From: Endoryza foliicola
GTDB taxonomy: Bacteria > Bacteroidota > Bacteroidia > Chitinophagales > Chitinophagaceae
Reading direction: 5' to 3'
DNA: 64,000 nucleotides
Assembly: GCA_965226965.1 (NCBI GenBank)
Contig: OZ245715.1
Coordinates: 1,860,001 to 1,924,000 of the forward strand
Shown: positions 25,967-34,472 of the stretch, one piece after another
How the letters are laid out: every line of letters starts with the position of its first letter
Position numbering within the stretch: position 1 is the stretch's first letter
Position numbers and translations under genes: made by a program
The notes under the pieces: generated by a model
The model's database searches: none
What the model was told of the DNA's origin: nothing
The model's input: the letters and a program-made list of their open reading frames with translations, nothing else

Positions 25967-28360
25967 ATGATCAAGCGTTCTTTACTCCTCTCAATGCTTA
26001 TGGCGGTTGCATTGTTTTCAATTGCGCAGCGTTTCAACCCTCGATGGATGCAAGATGTGTGGGAGGCAAACTGGATCGCTCCGGCAGGTGCCCCGGCTCA
26101 TGAGTATGGAATACATTATTTGAGAAAAGATATCGACCTCCCCTCTAAACCGGCATCGTTAAAGGTTTTGGTGAGTGGCGACAATCATTACTCACTTTAT
26201 GTGAACGATGCTTGGGTAGCCATTGGTCCCACGCGTAGCGATTTGAATTATTGGCGTTTTGAAGTCATTGATCTGGCTCCTTATTTAAAGCAAGGAAAAA
26301 ATGTAATTGCTGCTACGGTTTGGAATGAAGGAGAGCATCGTCCCGAAGGACAAATTTCTTATAGAACCGGATTCATTCTGCAAGCCGATGATACGGCCTA
26401 CCGCGTTTTTAATACCAATGGTTCTTGGAAGGGGATGAGTTCAAAAGCCTATTCGCCGATACCGGGCATTGCTTATCCTGCCTATTATGTGGCGGGTCCG
26501 GGTGAACGTTTTATGGTGAATGAGAATGATGCTCGTTGGAAGTCGACCGAATTTTCAGTGAACAATTGGCCTGCCGCTGTATCGGTGCAATGGCGCGGCG
26601 GCACACCCAAAGGCATAGCCGATATCAATCCGTGGATGTTGGTACCCGATCCACTTCCCCCAATTGCAAGAGAAGCGCCGAGTTTTCCAAAGATTCGAAA
26701 AATAACAGGGGTGAATGCTTCTCCTAACTGGCCGGGTGATGGGTCTAGCATTCAAATTCCTGCCAATAAGAAAGTAGACATTATTTTAGATGAAACACAT
26801 CTCACCAATGCCTATGTGAATTTGAAGGCAATGAATGGGAAGGGTTCGGTTATTGCCATACGTTATGCAGAGGCTTTGTACGATACCACAAAGGGAAGTA
26901 CTTGGTCGATGTACAAAGGCAATAGAGATGATATCAATGGCAAAGTATTATTGGGAAGAAAGGACAGCCTGTTTTTAACGAACGGCGGCGAACTCGATTA
27001 TCAAACCCTAAGCTTCCGAACCTTCCGATACATCTGGATATCAGTGACAACTGGAGAGGAAGCCTTGGAATTGAAAAGTATTTCTTCACGATTTACGGGC
27101 TATCCGTTTGAGCTCAAAGCATCGTTTAATGCAGATAATGAGTATGCACTCCCTATTTTCAATGTGGGTTGGAGAACCGCTCGGTTATGCGCAGTGGATA
27201 CTTATATGGATTGTCCGTATTACGAGCAACTGCAATATATAGGCGATACGCGCATTCAAGCCTTGGTGTCTTTGTACAATTCAGGTGACGATCGATTGGT
27301 AAGAAATGCCATTGAGCAAATGGATCAATCGCGCATGGCGGAAGGATTGACCCTGAGCAGGCACCCTTCTTTTTCGCCGCAACAGATCCCAACCTTTTCA
27401 TTGTGGTATATCGGCATGTTATACGATTATTACAAGTACAGAGGCGATGCAAAATTCATTAAAGACAAGTTGCAAGGCATGCGAAACGTGCTTTGGTATT
27501 TTAATAAGTTTCAACAAGCGGATGGGCGACTCAAGGGCGTGCCGTATTGGATGTTTACCGATTGGGTAGAAGAAAGAAAAGGCTGGGGAGGAGGAACGGG
27601 TCCCTATAGTAAGAACGGCAGTTCGGCTATACTGGACATGCAGTTGTTATGGGCTTATCAGTTAGCGGCTTATTTAGAAACTCAGTTGGGGATGCAGGCT
27701 TATGCGGTGCAATATGGGCAGGAAGCGAATCGATTGAAAGCGGCCATTCAAAATAAGTACTGGGTAGCATCGAAGCAATTGTATGCCGATACCGAAGAGA
27801 AGGATCTGTTCTCGCAGCACACCAATACGCTGGCTATACTAACGGGGATGACCAATGCAGCAATCATGCCTAAGATAGCGGATCGTTTGGAACGCAACGA
27901 CACCCTTTTGGCGCCGGCCTCTATTTATTTCAGATACTATGTGCATCAAGCATTGGTAAAAGCGGGTCGGGGCGATCATTATTTCAGTTGGCTCGACAAA
28001 TGGAAGGAAAACATTCAAAAGGGGTTGACCACCTGGGCGGAGATGTCGGAAGTGGATTATTCGCGATCTGATTGTCATGCCTGGGGTGCCAGTCCAAACA
28101 TAGAATTCTTCCGAACCATCCTAGGCATCGACTCCGACGCCCCCGGATTTTCAAAAGTAAAGATCACGCCCCATCTCGGAACCTTGACAGATGTGAAGGG
28201 CAGCATGCCCCATCCTTACGGCATGATACATGCGAAGTATAAGAAGACGGGTGAGAAATGGACAGCAACTATTGAATTGCCGAAAGGGTTGACGGGGGTA
28301 TTGGTGTGGAGGGGGAGGGTTGCGGTGTTGCATGACGGGGAGAATGTAATTAAGAATTAA
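25967..28360 (+). CDS. alpha-L-rhamnosidase-like glycoside hydrolase (GH78-type)
   Basis: A 797-residue exported enzyme: signal peptide MIKRSLLLSMLMAVALFSIA, a beta-sandwich with sugar-binding features (about 30-230), then an (alpha/alpha)6 barrel from about 380 with DTYMDCPYYEQLQY, WMFTDWVEE and GLTTWAEMSEVDYSRSDCHA, and a C-terminal beta domain. The WAE and DWxE-type motifs fit the general acid and base Glu of GH78 / bacterial rhamnosidases. No SusC/SusD pair is nearby, so it is not in a classical polysaccharide locus. Confidence 0.82.
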   Translation: MIKRSLLLSMLMAVALFSIAQRFNPRWMQDVWEANWIAPAGAPAHEYGIHYLRKDIDLPSKPASLKVLVSGDNHYSLYVNDAWVAIGPTRSDLNYWRFEVIDLAPYLKQGKNVIAATVWNEGEHRPEGQISYRTGFILQADDTAYRVFNTNGSWKGMSSKAYSPIPGIAYPAYYVAGPGERFMVNENDARWKSTEFSVNNWPAAVSVQWRGGTPKGIADINPWMLVPDPLPPIAREAPSFPKIRKITGVNASPNWPGDGSSIQIPANKKVDIILDETHLTNAYVNLKAMNGKGSVIAIRYAEALYDTTKGSTWSMYKGNRDDINGKVLLGRKDSLFLTNGGELDYQTLSFRTFRYIWISVTTGEEALELKSISSRFTGYPFELKASFNADNEYALPIFNVGWRTARLCAVDTYMDCPYYEQLQYIGDTRIQALVSLYNSGDDRLVRNAIEQMDQSRMAEGLTLSRHPSFSPQQIPTFSLWYIGMLYDYYKYRGDAKFIKDKLQGMRNVLWYFNKFQQADGRLKGVPYWMFTDWVEERKGWGGGTGPYSKNGSSAILDMQLLWAYQLAAYLETQLGMQAYAVQYGQEANRLKAAIQNKYWVASKQLYADTEEKDLFSQHTNTLAILTGMTNAAIMPKIADRLERNDTLLAPASIYFRYYVHQALVKAGRGDHYFSWLDKWKENIQKGLTTWAEMSEVDYSRSDCHAWGASPNIEFFRTILGIDSDAPGFSKVKITPHLGTLTDVKGSMPHPYGMIHAKYKKTGEKWTATIELPKGLTGVLVWRGRVAVLHDGENVIKN

Positions 28361-28730
28361 GAAGTAAGAATTAAGAATTGAACGGCAGGCGGGATCAAGA
28401 AAGAATAGGGGGGAGTAGGAACGAGGATGAGAGGAAACGAGGAAAGAGGGTGAGGAGGTAGACGATCCATCCTGTAAATTCTGATTGCAGTTAGGTTGAT
28501 TAGATATCGGGTTCCGATCTGAGTATCTGTATTAATCTGCGTTATTTGTGGTTAAAAAAATATGAAAAAGTACCACACAAATCTTAGCACTGAATTGAAC
28601 TGAAGTTCATTGGTTTTTGACTCCATGGTGGGTTACGTGTAAGTGAATGAGGTTGTGGGGGAATATTGTTTTAAATGGGAACCAGTTTTTGGGCAAAAAG
28701 ATGGATTGTGTTTAGAGAGAATAAGTGGTG
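28361..28730 (-). repeat. composite repeat remnant, then AT-rich spacer
   Basis: A partial composite repeat in reverse lies at about 28361-28560 (TTAAGAATTGAACGGCAGG, the GGAACGAGGA tract, TCTGTATTAATCTGCG). From 28560 composition becomes clearly A+T-rich and stays so to about 33.8 kb. I see no gene between 28361 and 28859. Confidence 0.6.
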
Positions 28731-28799
28731 TATATCACTAACAGTATAAATATATTGGAATTAGTTTTATTTTGAATTCAGAGAAGTTTTGTATCTTTA
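28731..28799 (+). promoter_or_regulatory. promoter-like region of nuclease cassette
   Basis: TATATCACTAACAGTATA at 28731-28748 is followed by TTTG (28771) and TATCTTTA (28792-28799), a Bacteroidota-like -33/-7 pair with a 17-base spacer. A closely similar arrangement precedes the gene at 33083: TATATCGATAACAGTATA at 32982 and TACATTTC at 33043. The distance between the two elements is 61 bp in both. Confidence 0.45.
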
Positions 28800-28815
28800 A
28801 GTGTTATGCGCAAGC

Positions 28816-28828
28816 CTAGACAGTCTAG
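28816..28828. other. perfect palindrome upstream of nuclease gene
   Basis: CTAGACAGTCTAG is a perfect palindrome with one central base, directly after the motif TGTTATGCGC (28802-28811). TGTTATGCGC and AATGTCAAGC (28832-28841) both reappear as exact reverse complements after the gene, at 30505-30514 and 30535-30544. Confidence 0.55.
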
Positions 28829-28859
28829 TGGAATGTCAAGCTTTTATAGCATTGAATAG

Positions 28860-30491
28860 ATGGATAAATGTCTTCAAAATAGGACTTCTGAATTTATAGA
28901 GAAATCAATTGTGGTTCATGGAGTAAGGTATGATTACTCCAAAGTTGAATATATTAGTACCCACAAAAAAGTTTGCATCATATGTCGAAAGCACGGAGAG
29001 TTTTATCAAGCACCTAGTAATCATTTATCAGGCAAGGAATGTTTGAAATGTTCTTATGAAAAAAGGATTCAGAAAATCACTTTAGGAAAAGAGAAATTTA
29101 TCGAGAAATCAGTCAAAGCACATGGTGATAAATTTGACTATTCAAAGGTTGAATATATAAACTCAAAAACAAAGGTTTGTATTATTTGTAATGAATTAGA
29201 CGAAATAACTGGGGAAAAACATAATGAATTTTGGCAGACTCCTTATAGCCATTTAAGTGGAGCGACTTGCCCTAAGTGCACGGCACATTTTTTGAATCAA
29301 GAAATTTTCATAAAAAGGGCCAGAGTTATTCATAATAACAAATATGATTATTCAAAAGTTGATTATAAGGCTTCAAAAGAGAAAGTATTAATAATATGTC
29401 CTGAGCATGGCGAGTTTTTACAAACGCCTGATAGTCATTTGAAGGGTCACAGCTGTTTAAAATGTAGTAAAGTATACAGATATAATAGTAATGAATGGAT
29501 TGAGAAGGCAAAAGCGGTTCACAGGTATAAATATGATTATTCTGAAGTTGTGTATGTCAACAATACCACTAAGGTCCGCATTATTTGTAAAGAACATGGT
29601 GAGTTCGAGCAAACACCAGCAAATCATATAAAAGGTAAAAATTGCCCTAAATGCACTGGACATTTTTTGGATAAAAACTTTTTTTTAGAAAAGGCCAAAA
29701 AAATCTATAAAGATAAAAACAGCAATTCTATATACGATTATTCATTAGTCGATTATTATGATTCATCTACTCCTGTTAATATAATTTGCCATAAGTTAGA
29801 CCTTGTAACTGGTAAAGAACATGGTGAATTTTCAAAAACACCAAATAAGCATTTGTCTGGACAAGGATGCCCAGTATGTGGTAATGAAGCAGGCGGCTTA
29901 AAAAACCGTCTAACAAACGAAGAGTTTGTCGAAAGAGCATTCCCTGATAAGTACAACTACTTATCTGAGTATACAACTGCCAAAAGCAAAATTCATATTC
30001 AATGCAAACAATGTTATCATAAATTTTGGCAAGAAGCATTTAGCCATTTAAGTGGCTGTGGCTGTCCAATTTGCAACGAAAGTAAGTTGGAAAAAGACGT
30101 TGCGACTATTTTAGAAAAACGGAACGTAAAACATAAAAGGCAGGTAAAGTTTAGTTGGTTAGGGCGACAATCGTTAGATTTTTATCTTCCAGATTTCAAT
30201 ATCGCGATTGAATGCCAAGGTATTCAACATTTTGAACCAAAGAGATTCTTTGGAGGCGATAATGGATTAGCGGAAATAGTAAAACGAGACAATCAGAAGC
30301 TAAAAAAATGTTTATCAAATAATATTGAAATGATTTATGTTATAGACAATGAAGAGTATTTTGAAAGCAACTATCATTTTGAAATTGTACAACCTTTTTC
30401 AGGAAATGTAAGGTATGAAATTGTACATATTAATCATTTTGAAAATCGGATAAATAATTTAGTTGAGGTGAGTATCTTTTTGGGTAAGTAA
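28860..30491 (+). CDS. six-repeat zinc-ribbon protein with C-terminal PD-(D/E)xK-like nuclease domain
   Basis: A 543-residue protein. Six repeats (about 12-64, 80-140, 150-202, 213-265, 275-340, 356-405) share the pattern FIEKAKxxHGxKYDYSKVxY, then KVxIIC, HGEFxQTPxxHLxGxxC and PKC. The conserved Cys, His and CxxC residues look like one zinc site per repeat, the pattern I associate with DUF723-type domains. The C-terminus (about 406-500) has QSLDFYLPDF and AIECQGIQHF, i.e. Asp440, Glu451 and Gln453 of a PD-(D/E)xK or Vsr-like nuclease fold, then a Lys/Asn-rich helix. It is probably a DNA-binding nuclease, perhaps a homing or defence type. It is AT-rich and flanked by perfect complementary motifs, suggesting acquisition as a cassette. 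Confidence 0.75.
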   Translation: MDKCLQNRTSEFIEKSIVVHGVRYDYSKVEYISTHKKVCIICRKHGEFYQAPSNHLSGKECLKCSYEKRIQKITLGKEKFIEKSVKAHGDKFDYSKVEYINSKTKVCIICNELDEITGEKHNEFWQTPYSHLSGATCPKCTAHFLNQEIFIKRARVIHNNKYDYSKVDYKASKEKVLIICPEHGEFLQTPDSHLKGHSCLKCSKVYRYNSNEWIEKAKAVHRYKYDYSEVVYVNNTTKVRIICKEHGEFEQTPANHIKGKNCPKCTGHFLDKNFFLEKAKKIYKDKNSNSIYDYSLVDYYDSSTPVNIICHKLDLVTGKEHGEFSKTPNKHLSGQGCPVCGNEAGGLKNRLTNEEFVERAFPDKYNYLSEYTTAKSKIHIQCKQCYHKFWQEAFSHLSGCGCPICNESKLEKDVATILEKRNVKHKRQVKFSWLGRQSLDFYLPDFNIAIECQGIQHFEPKRFFGGDNGLAEIVKRDNQKLKKCLSNNIEMIYVIDNEEYFESNYHFEIVQPFSGNVRYEIVHINHFENRINNLVEVSIFLGK

Positions 30492-30504
30492 TGAAATAAA
30501 TGCA

Positions 30505-30716
30505 GCGCATAACATTGGTATTGCCAATAGTAGGGCTTGACATTGTAGCAATAAGCAGCAGTAATTCTAGTATACTTCGGTTTGGGCCTCGACGAATCCA
30601 GTAATAATCAGGAAAGGTAATGCACAGCTTTAGTTCGTAATATTTAACTTTATCAAAAGGCCAGGCAGTTATTTGCGGCGGATAAATATCAAATTTCCCA
30701 CCATCGGCAATACCTG
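30505..30716 (+). other. cassette-like spacer with inverted-repeat ends
   Basis: The 238-bp gap after the nuclease starts with GCGCATAACA (reverse complement of the motif at 28802) and GGTATTGCCAATAGTAGGG (30517-30535), and ends with CCCACCATCGGCAATACC (30697-30714), its imperfect reverse complement. GCTTGACATT at 30535-30544 is the reverse complement of 28832-28841. GGCAATACCT at 30706 recurs at the end of the next gene (31705). No gene. This resembles the boundary between exchangeable gene cassettes. Confidence 0.45.
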
Positions 30717-30729
30717 CTCGTTTTGAACT

Positions 30730-31716
30730 ATGAATTTGGACACCCTATATATTAGCCGTTTCATTTTGGTTTGCCTGTTGATAAGTGGGCTAAAATCTTA
30801 TTCTCAAGACACAACTTATAAGTTTACTCTTGATACTTCTTTTTTTACGACAGTTTCATTAGGACCTTTTCAACCACGCTTTAATTACATCTATCATTTA
30901 CCAGATAAACAGGACGAGCAGCGTTATAAGAAATATAGTTCATTAATTGGACAACAGCCCACATCAAAAAACCATGAGCTATATTATTTACTTGCATGTT
31001 CACTTTGGGAACTTGAAAAAACGGTAGAAGCAGAAAAAATGTTTTTGACTATTATAAATACAAACGACAAATTTTTCACCTCAACCTATTATCATACTTC
31101 AGACATTCAAGGCGACAAAACAAAGAATACATATGGCTATGGCAGTTTTACATCAAACTATAAAAATTATGCAGCCATTTATTTAGCGAAAATTTATATA
31201 GAGCAGAAGCAATTTGGTAAAGCTTTACAATTTTTGGAAGACGCTGTTGAGAAATACAGGGTAACATATACTTGTGGGACAGGCTTTCAAAGACAACAAG
31301 ACGAATATGAATTTCTATATGCTTCTTGCTATGAAGGTTTAAATAGACACAAAGAAGTTATTGATTTGTTGCTCCCATCGTGCTTAGAGAGGGACGATGA
31401 AATAATTATTACTGCACTCAGAAAAACGTATACTCAAAAAGAAATTGAGGAAATTTTAAAGAGGGCTGAAACTTCAATAAAATGCTCGTTGGATACTTTC
31501 CCGTCTTATTCTTATCAGACAAGCAACTATGGAACGAAGAAAGCAAAGACCGATACTCTAAAATATTTTTCAGGCACAGCGACAATTACCCTTTTTGACA
31601 GACAAATAGATATGCCTGTTCCAAGACTCGAAGATGGACAACGGTTAACAATAGAAATGCTTGTAAAGTTTTTTAGAGAAAGTAATTTTTACATCAGATT
31701 AAAAGGCAATACCTAA
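30730..31716 (+). CDS. secreted TPR-like protein, unknown function
   Basis: A 328-residue protein with a signal peptide (hydrophobic FILVCLLISGLKSYS after MNLDTLYISR). The middle is helical and tetratricopeptide-like (ELYYLLACSLWELEKTVEAE, YAAIYLAKIYIEQKQFGKAL, EFLYASCYEGLNRHKEV). A CxxD-poor, polar C-terminus follows. It was not recognised as a named family. It lies alone in the AT-rich island; its last codons coincide with a GGCAATACC direct repeat that also sits before its start. Confidence 0.6.
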   Translation: MNLDTLYISRFILVCLLISGLKSYSQDTTYKFTLDTSFFTTVSLGPFQPRFNYIYHLPDKQDEQRYKKYSSLIGQQPTSKNHELYYLLACSLWELEKTVEAEKMFLTIINTNDKFFTSTYYHTSDIQGDKTKNTYGYGSFTSNYKNYAAIYLAKIYIEQKQFGKALQFLEDAVEKYRVTYTCGTGFQRQQDEYEFLYASCYEGLNRHKEVIDLLLPSCLERDDEIIITALRKTYTQKEIEEILKRAETSIKCSLDTFPSYSYQTSNYGTKKAKTDTLKYFSGTATITLFDRQIDMPVPRLEDGQRLTIEMLVKFFRESNFYIRLKGNT

Positions 31717-31813
31717 CTTTTAGGACACAAAACAAAAGTATTCGCAAAAGCACAGCTGGATGATCAATGAATCCCCTGCCTTCACAAATACTCTAAATTC
31801 GCGTTTGATTTTT

Positions 31814-32257
31814 ATGAAACCCTTAATTCTGTTACTAACTATAATTTTTGTTTTTTGTAGTGTTGGCTGTAGTAATAAAATCCAAACAGAAGACACTTTA
31901 AGCAAACACGACGTTGACCGATTACGTTCGTTGAAAATTCTTGACGAAAAGGAACATTTGTACAAGTTTTATTCAGAGTTCAAGAACAGTGTTGCAGGTA
32001 ATTTCTTTACAGACAAGCGTTTAGCAACCTATTGGTTAGACGAGCATGACAAATCAAAAAGCAAGGTTCAATTCGCATTTTATAAAGACATTGCTTATAT
32101 TGATACCGTTTACATTGCTGGTAGTACTTATTGTCCGTACATGAATATTGTTAAAAATGACAGCAGTTCATTCAAAGTGTGTGTTGACGGAACAAAAGAA
32201 GAAATAACAGATTTTTTCAACGGTGCTATAAGTCAATGGAGACAGTCAAAACACTAG
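31814..32257 (+). CDS. small lipoprotein, unknown function
   Basis: A 147-residue protein. The ATG at 31814 is chosen because a lipoprotein signal begins there (MKPLILLLTIIFVF with the lipobox SVGC, Cys19); the open frame starts earlier at 31760 without signal features. The rest is charged with aromatic residues and no clear domain. The next small gene overlaps its end by 22 bp in another frame, so the two are cotranscribed. Confidence 0.6.
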   Translation: MKPLILLLTIIFVFCSVGCSNKIQTEDTLSKHDVDRLRSLKILDEKEHLYKFYSEFKNSVAGNFFTDKRLATYWLDEHDKSKSKVQFAFYKDIAYIDTVYIAGSTYCPYMNIVKNDSSSFKVCVDGTKEEITDFFNGAISQWRQSKH

Positions 32258-32544
32258 ACAAAAGAACGAGGAATTTAAGAATAGGAGCAAAAATAGCTTT
32301 AGTTGTTTTGCTCTTTAATGTCCTAAGACATGTAGCAGCTGTCTATCGAACGAAGCTTCAAATGGTTAATCCTTTGATTCCAGAGAGTATAACGATGGAG
32401 ATAATCAAACAGCATGTTTTTCATGCGACGGTTTCTACAATTGCAAGTATTATCGGACTTGCACTTTTCTTTTTTGACAAGTATTTGTTAGTTATAATTC
32501 TGGTTGCGTTGACAATTATCGCTGACAGATTTGTTTATCTATAA
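32236..32544 (+). CDS. small two-helix membrane protein, unknown
   Basis: A 102-residue protein with a basic N-terminus, one hydrophobic stretch at about 17-35 (IALVVLLFNVLRHVAA) and two more near 65-100 (TIASIIGLALFFF, LLVIILVALTIIA). It overlaps the upstream lipoprotein gene by 22 bp. No family was recognised; it is typical of accessory-island small genes. Confidence 0.55.
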   Translation: METVKTLDKRTRNLRIGAKIALVVLLFNVLRHVAAVYRTKLQMVNPLIPESITMEIIKQHVFHATVSTIASIIGLALFFFDKYLLVIILVALTIIADRFVYL

Positions 32545-33060
32545 TATCCGGCAGACTTTTACTATTACCTACAAATAGACAGCTCGCATTCTAGCGAGCT
32601 ACATAACCCCGTATTTGCAGGACACCTTTTGGGGATATTATTGGTCTTCATCAAGTGCTATTTGATTTTTAGTTCCTAACTTCAATTTCAGTTGCTTGAT
32701 CCTGGTACTAAGTCAGCAGAGGCCAACTTAAGCTTCCGGGGAGACTGGGATAATATATCTGACCTTCGGCTCGTCCCCCGCTATTTTGTAAATATCCTCA
32801 AAAATGAGTCCGTTTTTTCCAACCCCGAAGGGGTTGCAGATTGGTAGCAACAGAGTGACAAACGTGCCATACAACCCCGAAGTGGGTTGCATTTAAATAG
32901 ATGAATTTGGGGTGAAAATTATGTGGTAAAGATGTTCTTTTTTGAAAAATTGGGAATTTTGGTGATAGTGGATCAGTCGCATATATCGATAACAGTATAG
33001 TTGTAATAAAGTTAATAATGTATCAATTCTTGGGGAGTTTCGTACATTTCAGATTAGACT
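32545..33060. other. gene-free spacer with hairpin and REP-like repeats
   Basis: A perfect 7-bp stem AGCTCGC / GCGAGCT at 32581-32600 is followed by ACATAACCCCGTATTTGC, faintly like the GCATAACATTGGTATTGCC boundary at 30507. Two REP-like hairpins follow: AACCCCGAAGGGGTT (32821-32835) and CAACCCCGAAGTGGGTTG (32872-32889). The promoter-like TATATCGATAACAGTATA at 32982-32999 with TACATTTC at 33043 resembles the region before the nuclease gene. No protein gene seen. Confidence 0.55.
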
Positions 33061-33082
33061 TATTTTGAAATCCCGTTATAGA

Positions 33083-33592
33083 ATGAAACTTCTTTTATTT
33101 TTCATAGGACTGCATTTAATCTCAATGAAGGTCTTTGCTCAACAGGCTGATACGAAAACTGACACTTCATTTACTTTGTCATATATTTCTATTGGACTTG
33201 GAAGCAACATGTGGACAATGCAACCTATGTTTAGAGTTCGAGGATCTCAATTTGTGTATACATTGGAAGAAGCTTGGCTATTCAATGATTCTAAAAAAGC
33301 TAAAGTAGACACTGTCTTAATAGGGAATTTTCGAAATTCATCAATTGATTCAATCATTAACATATCGAAGGAAATTAAAGGGGACTCAGTGTACAAAATG
33401 AATACACAAGTAATGAGCGGGGGAATCATCAATCTTTACTTTTCATCCAATCGTCGTAAACTTAGTTTTGATTTGTACAATGCGAACGACAAAACAGCTC
33501 AGAAAATAGTTGACATCTTAAACGGATATATTCCAGACAGATATGAAAAGCTTTGGATTAGTGATATCATAGCAGAGATTAGTCACCGATGA
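33083..33592 (+). CDS. small secreted protein, unknown function
   Basis: A 169-residue protein with a signal peptide (MKLLLFFIGLHLISMKVFAQ). The ATG at 33083 is used; a longer frame from a TTG at 33065 would put RYR in front of the signal. The mature part is beta-rich with no recognised domain. Its upstream region is similar to that of the nuclease gene with identical spacing between conserved elements. Confidence 0.6.
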   Translation: MKLLLFFIGLHLISMKVFAQQADTKTDTSFTLSYISIGLGSNMWTMQPMFRVRGSQFVYTLEEAWLFNDSKKAKVDTVLIGNFRNSSIDSIINISKEIKGDSVYKMNTQVMSGGIINLYFSSNRRKLSFDLYNANDKTAQKIVDILNGYIPDRYEKLWISDIIAEISHR

Positions 33593-33848
33593 GAATATTT
33601 CTTGGGACAAACTGAAAGTATCAAGTCAAAATTGTCGCTATAATTTAGTAAATGGAATGACTCTTATTAGAATATTAAGTATAGGCAAACCAGAAATGAA
33701 AATTTGTTTTCTGAAACGTACTGTATTTTTTTAGTTCCGGAGCCTAGGTGGTCTTTGGTCCCTAAGAGAGCTGTAAGCGTACCCAATCTTCAGCAGTTTC
33801 CTGCCAGCCACAGTAATAAATTGTGCCTAAGACAATTCCCCTCACCCC

Positions 33849-34472
33849 CTAATTCGGCAACACAATCTTCTGCGTCATTTTCATATCCTTCACATAATAA
33901 GCGCCTTTGCCGAAGTGCATGATGTCAATTAAACAGGGACCGGGCTTGAGGTTTTTTTGAAAGAGGAGTTGACCGGCGGAGCTGTAGATATAAATGGGAC
34001 CGGCTTCTTTTAGTTCGATGTCGAGAAAGCCGTTCTCAACCGTGTCTTTTTTGATGCGTACTACGGGAACATCTTTGGTAAAAGAGATGTGTTGCACGGA
34101 AGAACGAATTTCAGTGCCGTTGGTTTGCATCTGCGTGACGCGGTAATAATTGTCGCGGGCGCTGGGGAAATCATGGATAAAACTGTAATACTGCATGCCT
34201 TGCTTGCGCATGGGAGTGGGGATCACGGCAATGGTGGTCCAGTTGGAGGCATCCATTGAGTACTCGATCTTGTATTGATCGGCGAGGGTGTCTTGGAACA
34301 TGTTCCATTTCACTATTACAGAGCCTTGTTGCTTCTCTACAATACAGGGAATATCAGAATCGGGTAGGGCGCTGACCGTTGGAACTGTCTTCTTCGGTTG
34401 TGCCATACTGATGTAAAATGCCAAACTGCTTACAACTACAAATACTGTTTTTTTCAAAAGGATAGAATACAT
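33849..34472 (-). CDS. secreted protein with T9SS-like C-terminal sorting domain
   Basis: A 207-residue protein. The start at 34472 puts a signal peptide first (MYSILLKKTVFVVVSSLAFYISMA); the longer frame is less likely. A fibronectin-III-like region (EKQQGSVIVKWNMFQD, QYKIEYSMDASNW, NYYRVTQM) is followed by a C-terminal beta domain (PIYIYSSAGQLLFQKNL, FGKGAYYVKDMKMTQKIV) like type IX secretion sorting domains. It is likely surface-exposed. Similar to the C-terminal third of the protein at 38413-40362. Confidence 0.65.
   Translation of the reverse strand: MYSILLKKTVFVVVSSLAFYISMAQPKKTVPTVSALPDSDIPCIVEKQQGSVIVKWNMFQDTLADQYKIEYSMDASNWTTIAVIPTPMRKQGMQYYSFIHDFPSARDNYYRVTQMQTNGTEIRSSVQHISFTKDVPVVRIKKDTVENGFLDIELKEAGPIYIYSSAGQLLFQKNLKPGPCLIDIMHFGKGAYYVKDMKMTQKIVLPN

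Noticed and set aside
28802..30514. Integron gene cassette with attC site
   Set aside because: The flanking motifs (TGTTATGCGC / GCGCATAACA) do not match the GTTRRRY / RYYYAAC core, there is no integrase in the window, and the two motif pairs keep the same order on both sides. I report cassette-like boundaries only.
28560..33848. Prophage or IS element
   Set aside because: No phage structural gene, integrase or transposase is recognisable; only accessory genes and boundary-like repeats.
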